The notes under the pieces were generated by a model. The model ran no database searches, was not told the origin of the DNA, and saw nothing but the letters and a program-made list of their open reading frames with translations. Below, in pieces: positions 25,621-36,019 of a DNA stretch of 52,026 nucleotides. A program made the position numbers and the translations under genes. The stretch is from Candidatus Nanoarchaeia archaeon (GTDB lineage Archaea > Nanobdellota > Nanobdellia > Woesearchaeales > JAQUVJ01): contig JAQUVJ010000005.1 in the NCBI GenBank assembly GCA_028693395.1, positions 1-52,026 of the forward strand. The letters run 5' to 3'. Position 1 is the first letter of the stretch. Every line of letters begins with the position of its first letter.

Positions 25621-27426
25621 ATGAAAAGAAAATCTCAAGTAACACCATTTATAATAGCAGGACTAGTAGTTTTACTAATGTTTATAATTCTTTATAATTA
25701 TAAATTACAAAACACAATAATAAACAATACAAACATAGAAGACGAATCTTTACTACCATTAGTTACATATGTTCAAGGAATTGTTGAAAATTTAGTTAAT
25801 GAAGAATCATTAAAAATAGGATTATATGGAAATATTCCAAATTTAAATAAAACAGAAATGATACAAAAAGGAGTTGTTTCATTTGAAGATTTAGGTATTG
25901 ATTATTATTCTTGGGATTATAAAAACTATCCAAAAATTGAAGATTTCGAAAAATATATAAGTGATATTGTTACACAAAGAATTTCTAATATTTTCCAAAA
26001 TGAATATTTATCAAATTATTATAACATTGAAGAAAAAGGAAATTTAGTCATATTTACTAAAATAAATGAAAATTCAATTGTTATACATTTAAATAAAAAA
26101 TTAATAATAACAAAATTAAAAGATAAATCTGTAACAGAACTTAATGAATTTTATGTTACAATAAAATCAGATTTTGGAAAATTATTAAATGAAGCATATG
26201 AAATACATAATTATTTAGTAAATCAATCTGTTCTTGAAACATTTGCAATGCAAATATTATATTCAGGAGATTTTTATGTTGATTCAATGGAATTTAATTG
26301 TTTAAAAAATAGATTTCTGATATCAGATTTACAAGATCAATATGATGAAATATCAAAAAATCATTTTAAATTTTTAAATTATAAATATTTTATAGAATCT
26401 TTAAATAATTTTAATCATAAACAGTATTATTTAGCTTATGCAATAAATAATTCAGATTCAGATTACAAAATGGATATAAAAGTTTTTGATTCAGTTCTTT
26501 TTAAATCAAATCCAAGTAAAAATGGTTATATTGAATCAATGTCCACAAGTGTTAGTTCAAGTTTTTTAAAGATGTTATGTATAAATGTTTTTCATCAATT
26601 TTATACATTTAGACAACCATTAATTATAGATTTAAATTATAAAAATTCACAATTTAGATTACCTCTTGTTGTTGATGTTTTAAATAATCAACCAAAGAAA
26701 AAAAATAATAATATATACAGCAGTGTAGATGGAGAATATGTTGAAAGTTTTTGTGAGCAAAAATCAGCAGACGAATCAACGATTTTAGTCTTAGATTCTA
26801 AAACTGATGAATTTATTGATAATGTTTCAGTTACAGTAAAATGTTTAAATTATTACACTTGTTATATAGGAGAATTAGAACAAGGTAGTCAGGCTGGATC
26901 TCCTTATATAAAACAAAGATTGCCAGAATGTGAAAATTATGAATTCATTTTAAGTAAAGATGGATATGAAACAACAAGTGTCTTTTTACCAAAAGATGAT
27001 TCAAATATTTACTTATTAGATATTGTTCCATATATAGATGTAGATTTAGAATTAAATTATGTAACAAAGATGTCATCAGGTGTAGAATCTGGTGAATATA
27101 AAAGACAATTAGATGAAGGTGAATTTGTTTCTTTTGTTTTAGGAAATGACTATTATTTATTTTATAAAGAAGATGAATTAAAAGTAAAAGTACCATACAG
27201 AGATGGAGTTTATATTTTAAATTCCATTTTAATAGATGAAGATAATAATTTCAGATATTTTTCAGAAAATTATTTAAATGTATCAAGTTTAGATTTTAGA
27301 GTAGAAAATCCAAAAATTCAAATAAACCTTTATGGTTTTGAAAATATTGATAATGAAGATGAAGAAAAATTATATGAAATGATGGATTATGGCAAACAAT
27401 ATTCAACAGAAATAAAAATCAGGTGA
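25621..27426 (+). CDS. Pilin-like N-terminally anchored envelope protein
   Basis: The 601-residue product opens with 'MKRKSQVTPFIIAGLVVLLMF', a basic start plus a single hydrophobic helix, similar to class III/type IV pilin-like starts in archaea. The long exported part has strands, paired cysteines and, near the C-terminus (~380-450), a carboxypeptidase-regulatory/PEGA-like beta module ('TILVLDSKTDEFIDNVSVTV', 'ILSKDGYETTSVFL'). No catalytic motif is evident. ATG 25621 is preceded by 'ATGATAAAA' and is preferred to ATG 25612 of the ORF track. The stop TGA is part of the GGTGA Shine-Dalgarno of the next gene, so the two are translationally coupled. Confidence 0.72.
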   Translation: MKRKSQVTPFIIAGLVVLLMFIILYNYKLQNTIINNTNIEDESLLPLVTYVQGIVENLVNEESLKIGLYGNIPNLNKTEMIQKGVVSFEDLGIDYYSWDYKNYPKIEDFEKYISDIVTQRISNIFQNEYLSNYYNIEEKGNLVIFTKINENSIVIHLNKKLIITKLKDKSVTELNEFYVTIKSDFGKLLNEAYEIHNYLVNQSVLETFAMQILYSGDFYVDSMEFNCLKNRFLISDLQDQYDEISKNHFKFLNYKYFIESLNNFNHKQYYLAYAINNSDSDYKMDIKVFDSVLFKSNPSKNGYIESMSTSVSSSFLKMLCINVFHQFYTFRQPLIIDLNYKNSQFRLPLVVDVLNNQPKKKNNNIYSSVDGEYVESFCEQKSADESTILVLDSKTDEFIDNVSVTVKCLNYYTCYIGELEQGSQAGSPYIKQRLPECENYEFILSKDGYETTSVFLPKDDSNIYLLDIVPYIDVDLELNYVTKMSSGVESGEYKRQLDEGEFVSFVLGNDYYLFYKEDELKVKVPYRDGVYILNSILIDEDNNFRYFSENYLNVSSLDFRVENPKIQINLYGFENIDNEDEEKLYEMMDYGKQYSTEIKIR

Positions 27427-27431
27427 ATACA

Positions 27432-30400
27432 ATGAATATAATAGACAAAACAGAAAGAACAGTAACTTTTTTTATAGTATTATTTTTAATAACAAGTGTA
27501 TCCGCTTTAGATTTGAATGATATTCAAATTGAAGAATTAAATTCAGGATTTTATATTCACTATGACTTATCAGCAAATTCTCAATATTTAACAGGTTCCA
27601 TAATTTTAAATGGAGCAAATTATTTCTTAAATACAAATAATAAATTTTTAATAAAAAATTTAGATTGTATGCAACAATATGATATAATATTAAGAAATGC
27701 AACAGGTGGAGAGATTTTACATCAAAAAACAACAAAATCTGATACACCACAAATTATAAGAACAAATTTTAAAAAAGATGAAATAAATTATATTCAACAA
27801 AGAATACTTGAATTATCAATTGAAGCAACGAAATTTTCTAATTTTACATTTTATTTAGATTCAGTTCAACAAGATTTAAGATTTAATAGCGAAAATGAAA
27901 ACAATATAAAATATCAACTTATCTTAGACGATACAACACAAGAACAAGAATTAAAAATAATCGCTAACTCATGTGGAAAATCAAGTGATGAATATATTTT
28001 AAAATTTAAAGTAGATAAAATAAAACCAACAATTGTAATAAATCATCAAATAAATTATTCAAGTAATAATGTTACTTTTACTATTGTTCCATCAGAAATA
28101 GGAACTTTAACTATTACAAAAAATACTATAACTCAAACACACGAATTTGATTCAACAGATCCTTTAAAAAATGATTTTTCTTTAAATCAATTAGAAAACA
28201 ATTTTGTTTTTTCTTTTTCTGATAAAGCAGGTAATTCCTATCAAGAAACAAAAACAATTAATTATGATACTGAAGTCGGAGAGCTTGTCATAGATAAATT
28301 AGAAAACACAAATAGAGTTTTTAATTATGGAAGTGAAGAATTTAGAGGAAAAACAGATCCTTATTCAAAAGTAAAAATGTATTTATTAAATGAAAAAAAA
28401 TTAAAAGATATTTGTCAAGAAGAAACTTCAAAATGTAAATATGTTTCAGCAGATAATGTTGAATCAATAGAAGCAAATATAAATTTAAATAATAATTTAA
28501 TACTAGAATTAGATGCAAATTTAAATTATGATATAGATGAATTTGCAAGACAAAATGGATATACATTATCAAAATACAATGAAGGTCAAGCAGAATCTTC
28601 AGTTTATTTTTTATCGAAAACAAGTTTTGATATTTTAGAACTTTTTACAAAATCAGAAGCAACAGCAGATTCAAATGGTAATTTTGATTTTAATATGTTT
28701 TTAAAATCAGGAGAAAATGAATATATTGTTGAAGTAACAGACCCATCAAATAATAAATTATTTAAAAGATATAATATAACAAGATTAGATGCTAGTTTAA
28801 TATGGAGAGTTGAACAAAGAAGTGATGTAACAGATTTAGCAATAGAACATTTAGATTCTACATTGCCATTGGAATTTATTGATAATGTTGTTTATACATA
28901 TATTGGAGGAGAAGATAATGCTCCAAATTTTAATGTTCTAGGCGGTGTTAGATTTGAAAGAAGTATTGATGACAATGATTTAATAAAAGATGTTACTTTT
29001 AAAAAAATTTTTCAAGGAGAAGTTGATGGTGAAGAAAAAGTTTTTTTAAGAATATCAATTGAATTTGATAAAGAAAAAATAAAACAAAAATTTAATGGAG
29101 ATTTTGAACAAGATTTATTTATTAAAATCTCAAATATGAATTTTTTTACAGGAACGGATACAGAATCAAGAGTTCTTTTACCAAGATTTAATTTTCATAT
29201 GAAAGGATATCAAGGTTATTTAATTCCACCAGAAATGGCAAAAGATTTAGCAAAAAAATTAACAAAAGTTCATAATTACACTTCAGAAAAGGTTTTACCT
29301 TTTTTAGTAAAATCAATAACTGTTAGTTTTGGTGCTTGTTTAGCATCATCAGGATTATCTTTTATTAGTGAATATGGAATTAAAGTAAGTAATAAACAAT
29401 TAGGTTGTACTCCCGAACAAATAGAAAATGAAGAAAACGGTTGTCAAAATCCAGCAAATGCATATAAAAATTCAATGTATATTTGTAATAGAATAACATG
29501 TCCAAAAGTACCAACATTATCAGAAAGTAATATATTGAGTACTAGTGAAGAATCAATAGAATTTGGTCAAGATTTTGAAGTAAAAAGTAATACAGGTTTT
29601 TATGCTTTAGGTGAAGTTGATCAAATTGGTGATAATAATGAAAGATATAAATATGTAATTTCATGGAATGATGGTAGAAAATCAGAAACATTAACAACAG
29701 AAATTTCAAAAAAACAATTATGTAGATATGCTTATTTGAATAGCACTGATTGTGATGCAGTATTTGCTGATGATAGAAAAAATGAATTGTATATTTCTTA
29801 TATGGAAAATTTATTAATAAAATCAAATGAAGGGTATAGACCATATTCACAAAAAGCTCCTTATTTTGATCAAACTAAAAAATTATTTAATATTACTACA
29901 AAAAAAAATGTTATGATGCAAAATCCATATGAAAACATAATATCATCAGTTGAAACATTATGTATTCCAGGTATTTATAGTAATATAAATAAATATAATA
30001 CAATTATTGGAGAAGTTGCAAGTTGTTTTGAATCTTTATCTGAAACAGGGGCAGATTTATCTTTTTGTCAACAATTGTTAGGATATCATATTTGTGATGG
30101 AATTTCTGCACTTTTTAATTATGTTATACCATCAGAAAAAGCAAATAATGTTTCTGATGAAATGTCAATAAATGTTGAAACAGGATTAGATGGTACAGGT
30201 AAATTTTCAACATATTTAGCAAAAGTTGCATCTAGTAAAGACAAATATTCAGAAACTAATTTAAATGGATTACTTGAAGCAGGTTTTGGAATAGGAACAT
30301 CCACAAATGCTCAAGTTAATCAGATTTGTGTTGCTGCAATTGATTATGATTGGAGCACAGGAAATTTCTTTGATTTTGCAGTTGAAGGAATTATTGATAA

Positions 30401-32072
30401 CGCTTTAGCTACAGCACAAAGAGAAACTCCACCAGAAGTAAGTGCATGGGGTAATGTAAGACAACATGCCTCAAATATAGATGGTACAATTGATTTAAGA
30501 TATAATATTTATTTAGGTGCAGTAAATATAAATTCAATAAAAGAAATTTCTTTAACATGCCATCAATTTGATAAAGATAATTCTAATACACATACAGCTT
30601 GTATGGGTTCTACAGCTGAAATATCTGTAATTAAAAATTTTGGTGTAACCCAAGTAACTAATAGTTTTGATAAAATTGTATCAAACTCAAGATATTTGTA
30701 TAATGCTGTTAAGGTTAAATATTATGATGAATCAAAAGATCAAGACGTTGAAAAGTTTTTTAAAATACTTGATTTAACTCCTCAAGAATTTTTACAAGGA
30801 TTTAGTTGTTCTATTAGTTTAGGAGGTATTCAATGTAATACTCAATATGATGCAATGATTTTGCATGTAAATAAAGATAATTTTTTTGGTTCAACATCAT
30901 ATACAAGAACAATACCAAGTAATAAGATATTTATTGAAGATGATTTATATTTAACATTTTATTTAGAAGATATGAAAGAAAATGTTTATTTAGAAGTTGA
31001 ATATAGTGATATTTTTTCAACAGCAAATAGTTTTAAAAAATACGAATATAAATTACAACATTTAGGACCAGAAAAAGGATATTATTTAGTTCACTTAGGA
31101 AAATTAACTCCTCCAAACAATATAGGAGTTGTTCAACAAGCTAGTGCACCATATCGTATTGAAGGTTTGAATTCAATAAATGCAAATGATATAAGTTACA
31201 TAAGAATTGAAGGATATAGTGAAGAAGAAAAATTCAATTTTATTTGTGATAATTGTGATAATGAATTTAAAGATGAAAAATATTCAGTTGAAGATTTAAA
31301 TAATAACAAAGAGATTTTATCAATTTATTCAGGAAAAAATTTAGAAGTAAAAACTAATGTGATGCCATCAATTGATAAACCAAAAATAATATTAGATATG
31401 AATCATGGACCACAAAAAGAATTATCAATAAAACCAACAGTAAAATCATCTACATATGATATCACATTAAGTACTATGACTATAAAATGGGACTTAAAAA
31501 GAGATACTAATAATGATGATATTGGAGATAGTCCTTATTATGAAATGAAAAATGGAGTTCTTGAACAAATTGGAGGTAATTATAATTTAAATATAATGAG
31601 AAAAACAAGAGACGAATCTTTCATTGATTTAGTCTATCCAATATATAGACAAGCAAGATTACCATTTAATATGTTAACAAAATATTATTTTGTATCATTA
31701 CCAATGGAAAATTCAAAGATTAACATTTCAACATATAAAGTTGTATCAGGAGAATTAAGTGGAGCACATCAATTATTTGATTCATTTTCGTTAAAATATG
31801 ATAATAATAAATATGTAGTTTATACCCAAGGAAATCCAAATACAATAGAATCAGGAAAAGATGATGGAGTAAATTACTTTTCATTTAAAAATGATATAAC
31901 TGCTTCAAATGAAGGATACGAAGTAATTATGGATATAAAATCAATTCTTGATGAAAATATTGATAGTACAGGTTTACAATTTCCATTAAGTAAAAATGAT
32001 AATTTAGATTCAGAATTAGAAAATTATCCATTTTATTTTGTATCAGAAGAAAATAGAAGAGAATTGAATTAA
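27432..32072 (+). CDS. Giant secreted protein (1,546 residues) of unknown function
   Basis: The protein has an N-terminal signal peptide ('TFFIVLFLITSVSA') and then many beta-rich segments resembling Ig or fibronectin-like modules ('GELVIDKLENTNRVFNYGSEEFRGKTDPYSKVKMYL' is one such block). A middle section has hydrophobic helices ('FLVKSITVSFGACLASSGLSF') and a Cys-rich region. The C-terminus shows no membrane anchor. The ORF-track GTG at 27423 is the Shine-Dalgarno; ATG 27432 is the real start, 5 bases after GGTGA. Such giant cell-surface proteins are common in DPANN archaea. Role in attachment or as an S-layer-like component is inference. The next gene starts one base after the stop. Confidence 0.75.
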   Translation: MNIIDKTERTVTFFIVLFLITSVSALDLNDIQIEELNSGFYIHYDLSANSQYLTGSIILNGANYFLNTNNKFLIKNLDCMQQYDIILRNATGGEILHQKTTKSDTPQIIRTNFKKDEINYIQQRILELSIEATKFSNFTFYLDSVQQDLRFNSENENNIKYQLILDDTTQEQELKIIANSCGKSSDEYILKFKVDKIKPTIVINHQINYSSNNVTFTIVPSEIGTLTITKNTITQTHEFDSTDPLKNDFSLNQLENNFVFSFSDKAGNSYQETKTINYDTEVGELVIDKLENTNRVFNYGSEEFRGKTDPYSKVKMYLLNEKKLKDICQEETSKCKYVSADNVESIEANINLNNNLILELDANLNYDIDEFARQNGYTLSKYNEGQAESSVYFLSKTSFDILELFTKSEATADSNGNFDFNMFLKSGENEYIVEVTDPSNNKLFKRYNITRLDASLIWRVEQRSDVTDLAIEHLDSTLPLEFIDNVVYTYIGGEDNAPNFNVLGGVRFERSIDDNDLIKDVTFKKIFQGEVDGEEKVFLRISIEFDKEKIKQKFNGDFEQDLFIKISNMNFFTGTDTESRVLLPRFNFHMKGYQGYLIPPEMAKDLAKKLTKVHNYTSEKVLPFLVKSITVSFGACLASSGLSFISEYGIKVSNKQLGCTPEQIENEENGCQNPANAYKNSMYICNRITCPKVPTLSESNILSTSEESIEFGQDFEVKSNTGFYALGEVDQIGDNNERYKYVISWNDGRKSETLTTEISKKQLCRYAYLNSTDCDAVFADDRKNELYISYMENLLIKSNEGYRPYSQKAPYFDQTKKLFNITTKKNVMMQNPYENIISSVETLCIPGIYSNINKYNTIIGEVASCFESLSETGADLSFCQQLLGYHICDGISALFNYVIPSEKANNVSDEMSINVETGLDGTGKFSTYLAKVASSKDKYSETNLNGLLEAGFGIGTSTNAQVNQICVAAIDYDWSTGNFFDFAVEGIIDNALATAQRETPPEVSAWGNVRQHASNIDGTIDLRYNIYLGAVNINSIKEISLTCHQFDKDNSNTHTACMGSTAEISVIKNFGVTQVTNSFDKIVSNSRYLYNAVKVKYYDESKDQDVEKFFKILDLTPQEFLQGFSCSISLGGIQCNTQYDAMILHVNKDNFFGSTSYTRTIPSNKIFIEDDLYLTFYLEDMKENVYLEVEYSDIFSTANSFKKYEYKLQHLGPEKGYYLVHLGKLTPPNNIGVVQQASAPYRIEGLNSINANDISYIRIEGYSEEEKFNFICDNCDNEFKDEKYSVEDLNNNKEILSIYSGKNLEVKTNVMPSIDKPKIILDMNHGPQKELSIKPTVKSSTYDITLSTMTIKWDLKRDTNNDDIGDSPYYEMKNGVLEQIGGNYNLNIMRKTRDESFIDLVYPIYRQARLPFNMLTKYYFVSLPMENSKINISTYKVVSGELSGAHQLFDSFSLKYDNNKYVVYTQGNPNTIESGKDDGVNYFSFKNDITASNEGYEVIMDIKSILDENIDSTGLQFPLSKNDNLDSELENYPFYFVSEENRRELN

Positions 32073-32073
32073 A

Positions 32074-33663
32074 ATGAAATCTGAAAATAAAGAAAGTTTC
32101 GGATTTAAAATTGGATTTTCAATTGAGAAACTAATTTTAATTTCTCTTATTATTTCAAACATATTAGATTTTACAGGATTTCTAACAGAAGAATTAGATT
32201 ATGCAAAAAAAATAATTTCATGGACTGGTTTATTAGTATTATTAAAAGCCTCAAAATTATCTAACATTTTCTTTGGAATAAAAGATAAAAAATATGATAT
32301 TTTTTTCCCTGTAAGCCTTTTTATTCTTAGTTTTAAAGATTTTATTTCTTTTGGAATGTTAGCACATCATGAATTTAAAGGAATATTAAAACATTTTTTT
32401 GAATTTATGTATATTTATAGAATTCAAATTGAGGAATTTTCAATTTATTTTGGAATTGCTTTAATGATCTTTTGGTCAATATATATTATATTTAAAAATA
32501 AAGAAATAGGAGAAAAAGATTCTGTTTATAAATTAATAAAAAAGAAATATACAGAATTACATGTTGTAAAATTTGTAAAAGTATTAGTTATACAATTTTT
32601 ATTTTACATTGCATTCTTTAGTATGTTTATTGAGTGGTTAGCAATCTCAGTAGATAGTTCTATTTTTGTTTTGGTTTTTTTAATTTATATAATTTATAGA
32701 AAAAAAATAAAAGAAGGTGCTATTAATTCATTAACATCACTAGCAGAAGAATTTTATGAAAAAGTTATTAAGCTTTTTAAATATAAAAATGGTTTAAATT
32801 TTGGAATAATTTTAATGTTTTTGTTACACTTATTAACAGATATTGGAATATTCATTTTACCTTTTGCAATGTATGTTTCAAATCCATTATATATTGAAAG
32901 ATTGGATCATAATTTACATGTAAATTTAAGTGAAATTTTTTTTCATAATTTTGAAATTTATGGTTTTGGTTATTCATTATTAGCACTTTTGATTCATTTC
33001 ATTTCAGTTATCTTTATTGCACAATTATTGATTTATCCATTAATTATCTTTATTTCTAGATTAAAAAATCAAAAAATAGAAATGAATAATTTTAATATTT
33101 CTTTGTTTTTTTCAAGTATGATTGGTTTTTTATCTTATCCATTAATTAGTTTTCAGGCAGTATCTAAGAATTTTGTAGGTGTTAACTTTATTCATCAATT
33201 GCAAGATTTGAATTTTTCTCATGTTTTCTTTTCAATTTCTCTATTTATAATTTCATTTGTTTTTATAAAAATAATTTTAGATAAAAACTATAACGATAAA
33301 ATTAAATATTTTTTTAATAGTGTTATTGAAGTAGTATCGATAATATTTTTGTTTTATTATTTTTATTTATATATTTATAGTTATTTAAATTATTTAATAT
33401 TGTCAGGAGAATATAGTTTGATAAGATTTGTTTTTAGAAATTATTCAATGTTTACACATGGAGAGTTTTTGTTGTTTTTACATTCTTTTTTTTATATAAT
33501 ATCAAAGATTATTTTGTATATTTTGTGTCTTTTTTTATTTGTAAAAGATGTTTTTTTAATACAACCAACGAATAAAAATGAAAATAAATTTTCAAATAGA
33601 TCTTCAAATAGATTGTCAAAAAAATCTTCAAAAAAATCTTCAAAAAAATCTATTAAGAAATAA
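32074..33663 (+). CDS. Polytopic membrane protein with Lys/Ser tail
   Basis: The 529-residue protein contains about 11-12 hydrophobic segments ('LILISLIISNILDFTGFL', 'IISWTGLLVLLK', 'VLVIQFLFYIAFF', 'IILMFLLHLLTDIGIFILPF' and so on) and ends in a repetitive basic cytosolic tail built from 'SKKSSKK'. I see no transporter family signature. It starts one base after the stop of the giant secreted protein, so it is almost certainly cotranscribed with it and may help export, anchor or modify that protein. Function is unknown. Confidence 0.72.
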   Translation: MKSENKESFGFKIGFSIEKLILISLIISNILDFTGFLTEELDYAKKIISWTGLLVLLKASKLSNIFFGIKDKKYDIFFPVSLFILSFKDFISFGMLAHHEFKGILKHFFEFMYIYRIQIEEFSIYFGIALMIFWSIYIIFKNKEIGEKDSVYKLIKKKYTELHVVKFVKVLVIQFLFYIAFFSMFIEWLAISVDSSIFVLVFLIYIIYRKKIKEGAINSLTSLAEEFYEKVIKLFKYKNGLNFGIILMFLLHLLTDIGIFILPFAMYVSNPLYIERLDHNLHVNLSEIFFHNFEIYGFGYSLLALLIHFISVIFIAQLLIYPLIIFISRLKNQKIEMNNFNISLFFSSMIGFLSYPLISFQAVSKNFVGVNFIHQLQDLNFSHVFFSISLFIISFVFIKIILDKNYNDKIKYFFNSVIEVVSIIFLFYYFYLYIYSYLNYLILSGEYSLIRFVFRNYSMFTHGEFLLFLHSFFYIISKIILYILCLFLFVKDVFLIQPTNKNENKFSNRSSNRLSKKSSKKSSKKSIKK

Positions 33664-33985
33664 AAAAGAATAGAGTGATTTATTAAAAATATAATTAACA
33701 TATAATAAATTAACATATAACAAATTAGCATATAACAAATTAATACATTATATATTAATAAACAATAAATTGTCAAATTATATATAAATAAATTAATAAT
33801 ATAATAAAGATTAAATATAGATTTATAATTTTATCAATATATAGATGTTTTTTATAAATATAATAAATATAAAAATATAATAAAAAACATAGAATAATAA
33901 AATAATATAATAAATGTAATAAATATAATAAATATAAAAATGTAATAAATATAATAAATATAAATAAATAAAAATAATGATAAAA
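33664..33985. repeat. AT-only tandem repeats upstream of the PIN ATPase
   Basis: This 322-base gap holds three near-perfect 15-bp units 'taacatataacaaat' at 33696-33740 and then long runs of 'aataaatataataaatat' to 33970. It is almost free of G and C. I see no gene; several TATA-like strings make the promoter of the next gene impossible to pick out. Confidence 0.7.
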
Positions 33986-35860
33986 ATGGTAGAAAAAATA
34001 AAAAATAAAAAAGAAGAAATTCTTTCATTTGATTTGATTGTATTAGATACATCAATTTTAATTGAAAATAAATTTTCTAAAATGTTAGAAAACAAAGAAA
34101 TAAAAATTAAAGAAAAAATAATAATTCCAGAAGTTGTTTATTTTGAAATAGAAAATATGGCTAATCAAAAAGAAATGAAATCTAATTTTGCTATGAATGA
34201 AATAAATAATATTGTGAGTTTTTGTGAAAAAAACGACTTAGAATTTGAAATTTTCCCACAAAAAATTGATCCAAAACAATTGTATTATGGTAAAAAAGGT
34301 TATAATGATAATTTAATTAGAGAAGTTGCATATATAAAATCTGCAACATTATTAACTTACGATAAAGTTCAAAATGAAATAGCGAAATCAAGAGGAATTA
34401 AATCTATTTTATTAAAAAGAGATAAAATGCAAAACAATTCTTTTTTAAATGATTTTTTTAAAGATGATACTTTAAGTATTCATTTTAAAGAAAATATAGT
34501 TCCTTATGTAAAGAAAGGAAGACCAGGAGATATATTAATTGAAAATTTTGGAAATAAGATTTATAATAAGAAAGATATGGAAGAAGTTATTTCAAAGATT
34601 CTTTATGAAGTTGAAATAATGGAAAATTCTTTCATAGAAATTGATAGAGAAGGAAGTACAATTCTTCAGTTGGGATTGTTTAGAATAGTTATATTAAAAG
34701 TTCCATTTGCAAATACTTATGAAGTTACAGTTGTTAAACCACTTAGAAAATTGGAAATAAAAGATTATAGTATTAGTGAAAAATTAAAAGAAAGATTACA
34801 AAAAACAGCAGAAGGAATTTTAATTGCAGGAAAACCAGGAATGGGAAAAACTACTTTTACTCAAGCTTTAATAAATTTATATTTAATTAATCAAAAAGTA
34901 ATAAAAACAATTGAAGCTCCAAGAGATTTACAAGTTCCAGCAAGTGTAACACAAATGGCTTTGTCAAAAGGAAGTATTGAAGAAATTCATGATATTTTAC
35001 TTTTATCAAGACCAGATTTTACAATTTTTGATGAAATGAGAAATACTATAGATTTTAAATTGTATGGAGACATGAGACTATCAGGAGTTGGTATGATTGG
35101 TGTTATGCATGCGACAAAAGCAATTGATGCAATTCATAGATTTATAGGTAGAATAGAGTTAGGTTTAATTCCACATATTGTTGATACAGTTGTTTTCATA
35201 GAAAATGGAGATATTTCACAAATTTTATCATTAGAAATGACCGTTGGAGTTCCATCAGGAATGGCAGATTCTGATTTAGCAAGACCTGTAATAATTATAA
35301 GAGATTTTGAAACAGAAAAAGAGTTATATGAAATTTACACTTTTGGAGAAGAAACAGTTGTTGCAGATTTATCAAAGTCAAATGTAAAAAACAAAAAAGA
35401 AGATCCAATGGTAAATCTTGCAAAAGAAAAAGTAACTGATTTTTTTAAAATGTATTCCAAAGATGTTACAGTTGAATTCAAAGGAGCAAAAAGATTTATT
35501 GTTTATGTTCCAAAATCAATAAAAGGAAAGATTATTGGAAGAAATGGAGAAAATATTGAAAAAATAGAAAAAGAATTAGGAATTTCAATAGATGTAAAAT
35601 TAATAAATGAAAATGAAGAAAGTGTAACAAAAGATAATATGTCTTTTTTTGAATACAAAATAACTTCATCGAGCATTATGTTATATTTACCAAAGGATAT
35701 AGCATTAAAAGATGTAGAAATAAGAATTGATGATGAAACAATTGGTTCTTATTTTGTTTCAAAAGATGGAACAGTAAAGATTAGAAGAAAAAGTTCAGTT
35801 TCAAAAATAATTGAAAAAGTTTTAAGAGATAATAAAGATAGAATAAAGTTTTTTTATTAA
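33986..35860 (+). CDS. PIN-PilT ATPase-KH protein (PINA family)
   Basis: This archaeal protein fuses three parts. Residues ~15-150 form a PIN nuclease domain ('LIVLDTSILIEN', with D21 as a metal ligand, and 'ATLLTYDKVQ'). Residues ~250-450 are a secretion/PilT-type ATPase with Walker A 'GKPGMGKTT' (K288), an acidic box 'DFTIFDEMRN' and 'GVMHATKAIDAI'. Residues ~505-560 are a KH RNA-binding domain with GRNG. Sulfolobus PINA, of the same plan, is a hexameric ATPase acting on branched DNA. Length 624 is typical. ATG 33986 follows 'ATGATAAAA' and is preferred to 33977. Confidence 0.92.
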   Translation: MVEKIKNKKEEILSFDLIVLDTSILIENKFSKMLENKEIKIKEKIIIPEVVYFEIENMANQKEMKSNFAMNEINNIVSFCEKNDLEFEIFPQKIDPKQLYYGKKGYNDNLIREVAYIKSATLLTYDKVQNEIAKSRGIKSILLKRDKMQNNSFLNDFFKDDTLSIHFKENIVPYVKKGRPGDILIENFGNKIYNKKDMEEVISKILYEVEIMENSFIEIDREGSTILQLGLFRIVILKVPFANTYEVTVVKPLRKLEIKDYSISEKLKERLQKTAEGILIAGKPGMGKTTFTQALINLYLINQKVIKTIEAPRDLQVPASVTQMALSKGSIEEIHDILLLSRPDFTIFDEMRNTIDFKLYGDMRLSGVGMIGVMHATKAIDAIHRFIGRIELGLIPHIVDTVVFIENGDISQILSLEMTVGVPSGMADSDLARPVIIIRDFETEKELYEIYTFGEETVVADLSKSNVKNKKEDPMVNLAKEKVTDFFKMYSKDVTVEFKGAKRFIVYVPKSIKGKIIGRNGENIEKIEKELGISIDVKLINENEESVTKDNMSFFEYKITSSSIMLYLPKDIALKDVEIRIDDETIGSYFVSKDGTVKIRRKSSVSKIIEKVLRDNKDRIKFFY

Positions 35861-36019
35861 ATAGTAATTATTTTTATAACTTTATTTTTATAACTTTATT
35901 TTTTATAATTTTGTTTTTTGTAACTTTTTGTAATTTTTTATAAATTTTTTTATGATTTTTTCGCATAATTTTTATATTTTAATTTTTTAAAATGGATTTT
36001 TATAAAGGTTGATGATAAT

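Noticed and set aside
33492-34095. Minus-strand ORFs 33492-33776, 33823-34095 and 33852-34055
   Set aside because: They are translations of AT-only tandem repeats ('YYIYYIIL', 'YMLICYML') and overlap two real genes.
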